The translations under genes were made by a program, and so were the position numbers. The notes beneath the pieces were generated by a model. It was not told the DNA's origin. It saw nothing but the letters and a program-made list of their open reading frames with translations, and did no database searches. From an uncultured Saprospiraceae bacterium (GTDB lineage: Bacteria > Bacteroidota > Bacteroidia > Chitinophagales > Saprospiraceae), in NCBI GenBank assembly GCA_937929945.1, contig CALFUK010000165.1, forward strand, positions 1 through 35,131: DNA of 35,131 nucleotides. The letters run 5' to 3'. Positions 33,772 through 35,131 of the stretch are shown here, piece after piece (the stretch's first letter is position 1; every line of letters starts with the position of its first letter).

Positions 33772-33779
33772 CAAAAGTA
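33772..33779 (-). promoter_or_regulatory. Candidate -7 box of ndk
   Basis: Minus strand TACTTTTG, a full TAnnTTTG match, ending 18 bases before the ndk ATG. No upstream TTG at 17-23 bases was found. Confidence 0.42.
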
Positions 33780-33813
33780 GGCTTTTGGCCATATTAATAC
33801 TTGAAAACAATCA

Positions 33814-33842
33814 TTGATTTTTAGGAACGTTGAATATATTTC
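33814..33842 (+). promoter_or_regulatory. Candidate promoter of nrnA
   Basis: TTG (33814-33816), 18 bases, then TATATTTC (33835-33842), 19 bases before the nrnA ATG. The -7 region GAATATATTTCAT is identical over 13 bases to that of the sixA promoter at 19731, which raises confidence in both. Confidence 0.42.
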
Positions 33843-33861
33843 ATGATTTTCGCACACGCAA

Positions 33862-34863
33862 ATGAATGATACACCTCAAATAAAGGATTTAATAGCCTTT
33901 CCGCAAGAAGTCGTCGTGACTTCTCATCGCAATCCTGATGGCGACGCCATTGGTTCTACGCTTGGTCTTGCAGCCTTTCTTAGAAAAATGAATCACACCG
34001 TTCACGTGATACTCCCCAGCGAGTATCCCGATGTATATGGTTTTCTTAAAGGCATAGATGATATCATCATCTATGATTTAGAACCAGATAAAGCTGATGT
34101 GCTAATCAAAAATGCCAATTTGACCTTTTGTTTGGATTTTAATTCATTAGAAAGGATTGATAAAGTAGGTATGGCGATTAAGGAGTCTAAGGCCAAGATA
34201 GTGATGATCGATCACCACATGGATCCAGAGCCCTTTTACGATCATGGCATTTCTACCCCTGCTGCCAGCTCTACCTGCGAGATGGTCTATACCTTCATTA
34301 AGGACTTAGGTAAAGATGATTTGATCGGACTGGAGATAGGAGAGGCCATCATGACGGGGATACTGACCGATACGGGATCATTCAGGCATAATACGAATCA
34401 AGAGACTTATTATATAGCTGGCGCCCTCAAATCCAAAGGGGTAGATGATTACTACCTCCAAGATAAGATCTTCAATAGTATGACTGAGAAACAGGTCAGA
34501 CTCTTGGGCCACTGCCTGAACAATCGAATGGAGCTGATGCCAGAGCAAAAGACAGGCATCATTTTTCTGAATAAAAAAGACTACGAAGTTTATGACATCC
34601 AGCGAGGTGATACAGAAGGCATCGTGAATTACCTTCTGATGATGAAACACATTGATGTGGCTATCTTCGTCAGACAGCAACCTAAGATCATAAAGATGTC
34701 ATTCCGATCGAAAGGTGATATCTCAGTGCAGGCTCTTGCTCGAGATCACTTCAAGGGGGGAGGGCATAAGAATGCCTCGGGAGGACACGCCTACGGCAGC
34801 CTTAATAAAGTGCTTGATAAAATAAAATCAGTCGTACCTGATTATATACCATCATTGAATTAG
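33862..34863 (+). CDS. nrnA: DHH-DHHA1 phosphoesterase, NrnA-type oligoribonuclease/pAp phosphatase
   Basis: A protein of 333 residues of the NrnA type, which degrades very short RNAs and dephosphorylates pAp. DHH-domain metal residues are visible: H22, D26 and D28 in TSHRNPDGDAIGS; D92 in FCLDFNSLERI; D117-H118-H119 in VMIDHHMDPEP; D170 in GILTDTGSFRH. The C-terminal DHHA1 domain carries the substrate motif FKGGGHKNASGG (~305-316). All metal ligands are intact. It is divergent from ndk, with a 108-bp gap holding promoter-like boxes for both. Downstream lies a repeat region with no gene to the window end. RecJ is longer and less likely. Confidence 0.93.
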   Translation: MNDTPQIKDLIAFPQEVVVTSHRNPDGDAIGSTLGLAAFLRKMNHTVHVILPSEYPDVYGFLKGIDDIIIYDLEPDKADVLIKNANLTFCLDFNSLERIDKVGMAIKESKAKIVMIDHHMDPEPFYDHGISTPAASSTCEMVYTFIKDLGKDDLIGLEIGEAIMTGILTDTGSFRHNTNQETYYIAGALKSKGVDDYYLQDKIFNSMTEKQVRLLGHCLNNRMELMPEQKTGIIFLNKKDYEVYDIQRGDTEGIVNYLLMMKHIDVAIFVRQQPKIIKMSFRSKGDISVQALARDHFKGGGHKNASGGHAYGSLNKVLDKIKSVVPDYIPSLN

Positions 34864-34913
34864 CAGATTGACATTGACTAATTATTTAGCCAAGTCATAG
34901 AGTCTAAAAATTC

Positions 34914-35131
34914 AAATAAACGAAACGTCTCTGAGGTAGATATTAAAGTAGCTGAGTTGATGAATACAATACGCTGAGTTATTTGCTGATAGACATTTAC
35001 TTATAAAATAAAAACAAATGAAACGTCTATGACGTAGATAACTAATACACCCAAGTGGATGATTGAACTTAGTTATTTGCTGATTGGCATTCAGTTCCAA
35101 ATTATAAACAAATGAAACGGCTGTAAAACAG
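34914..35131 (+). repeat. Tandem ~95-bp repeats, continue past window
   Basis: Unit heads ACGAAACGTCT (34920), ATGAAACGTCT (35018) and ATGAAACGGCT (35112) are 98 and 94 bp apart. Each full unit runs head, GAGGTAGATA or GACGTAGATA, a variable middle, then TTAGTTATTTGCTGAT and GGCATT or GACATT, and an A-rich end before the next head. A decayed tail of an earlier unit (GCAGATTGACATT) directly follows the nrnA stop at 34863. No coding frame is conserved. Related units lie upstream of gdhA (7152-7342). Confidence 0.8.

Overview
The window looks like chromosomal DNA of a Bacteroidota bacterium, most likely a free-living or environmental member of the Saprospiria/Lewinella-like group (lineage is inference). 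Supporting signs are: Bacteroidota-specific families (DUF4296 lipoprotein, TamB-like giant protein, LuxE-like acyltransferase, M23 peptidase with a GPHVCFRF motif); lipoproteins with short SPII signals; a TonB-dependent receptor paired with a surface beta-propeller lipoprotein; start sites without Shine-Dalgarno sequences; and several upstream boxes of the Bacteroidota TAnnTTTG type. No phage, transposase, CRISPR, tRNA or rRNA was found. Gene content is mostly housekeeping. The less ordinary material lies in the intergenic repeats, the B12 riboswitch and a few unusual protein architectures.

Layout. 1-3016: 5' part of a nucleoside phosphorylase (minus), an ArsC/Spx-like protein and HemF (plus, overlapping ATGA), a small lipoprotein (minus) and a LuxE-like acyltransferase (plus). 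3005-3640: repeat-filled gap, with a heptamer array facing about 120-bp repeats that carry its reverse complement. 3638-6933: cell-wall amidase (minus), then ccmB, ccmC and ccmD (plus), the membrane part of a cytochrome c maturation system; ccmC carries an extra extracytoplasmic domain. 6934-10779: a gap with ~95-bp repeats, an animal-like glutamate dehydrogenase, an intrinsic terminator, a zinc alcohol dehydrogenase and a solute-binding-like cytosolic protein.

10824-14080 (minus): a B12 uptake operon, cobalamin riboswitch - btuB - BtuG-like beta-propeller lipoprotein. 14214-14460: five copies of a 49-bp tandem repeat. 14474-19514 (minus): a maltose/starch module of beta-phosphoglucomutase, GH65 maltose phosphorylase and a GH13 amylase lipoprotein. 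Together these would cut starch, phosphorolyse maltose to glucose plus beta-glucose 1-phosphate, and convert the latter to glucose 6-phosphate. 19710-22397 (plus): promoter, sixA, DUF4296 lipoprotein, PhoB-like regulator and PhoR-like kinase in one tight operon.

22497-34863: M23 peptidase (minus), folP and a 1614-residue TamB-like protein (plus), aroC (minus), mutS2 (plus), ndk (minus) and a DHH phosphoesterase NrnA (plus). 34914-35131: tandem ~95-bp repeats, related to those upstream of gdhA, run off the end of the window.
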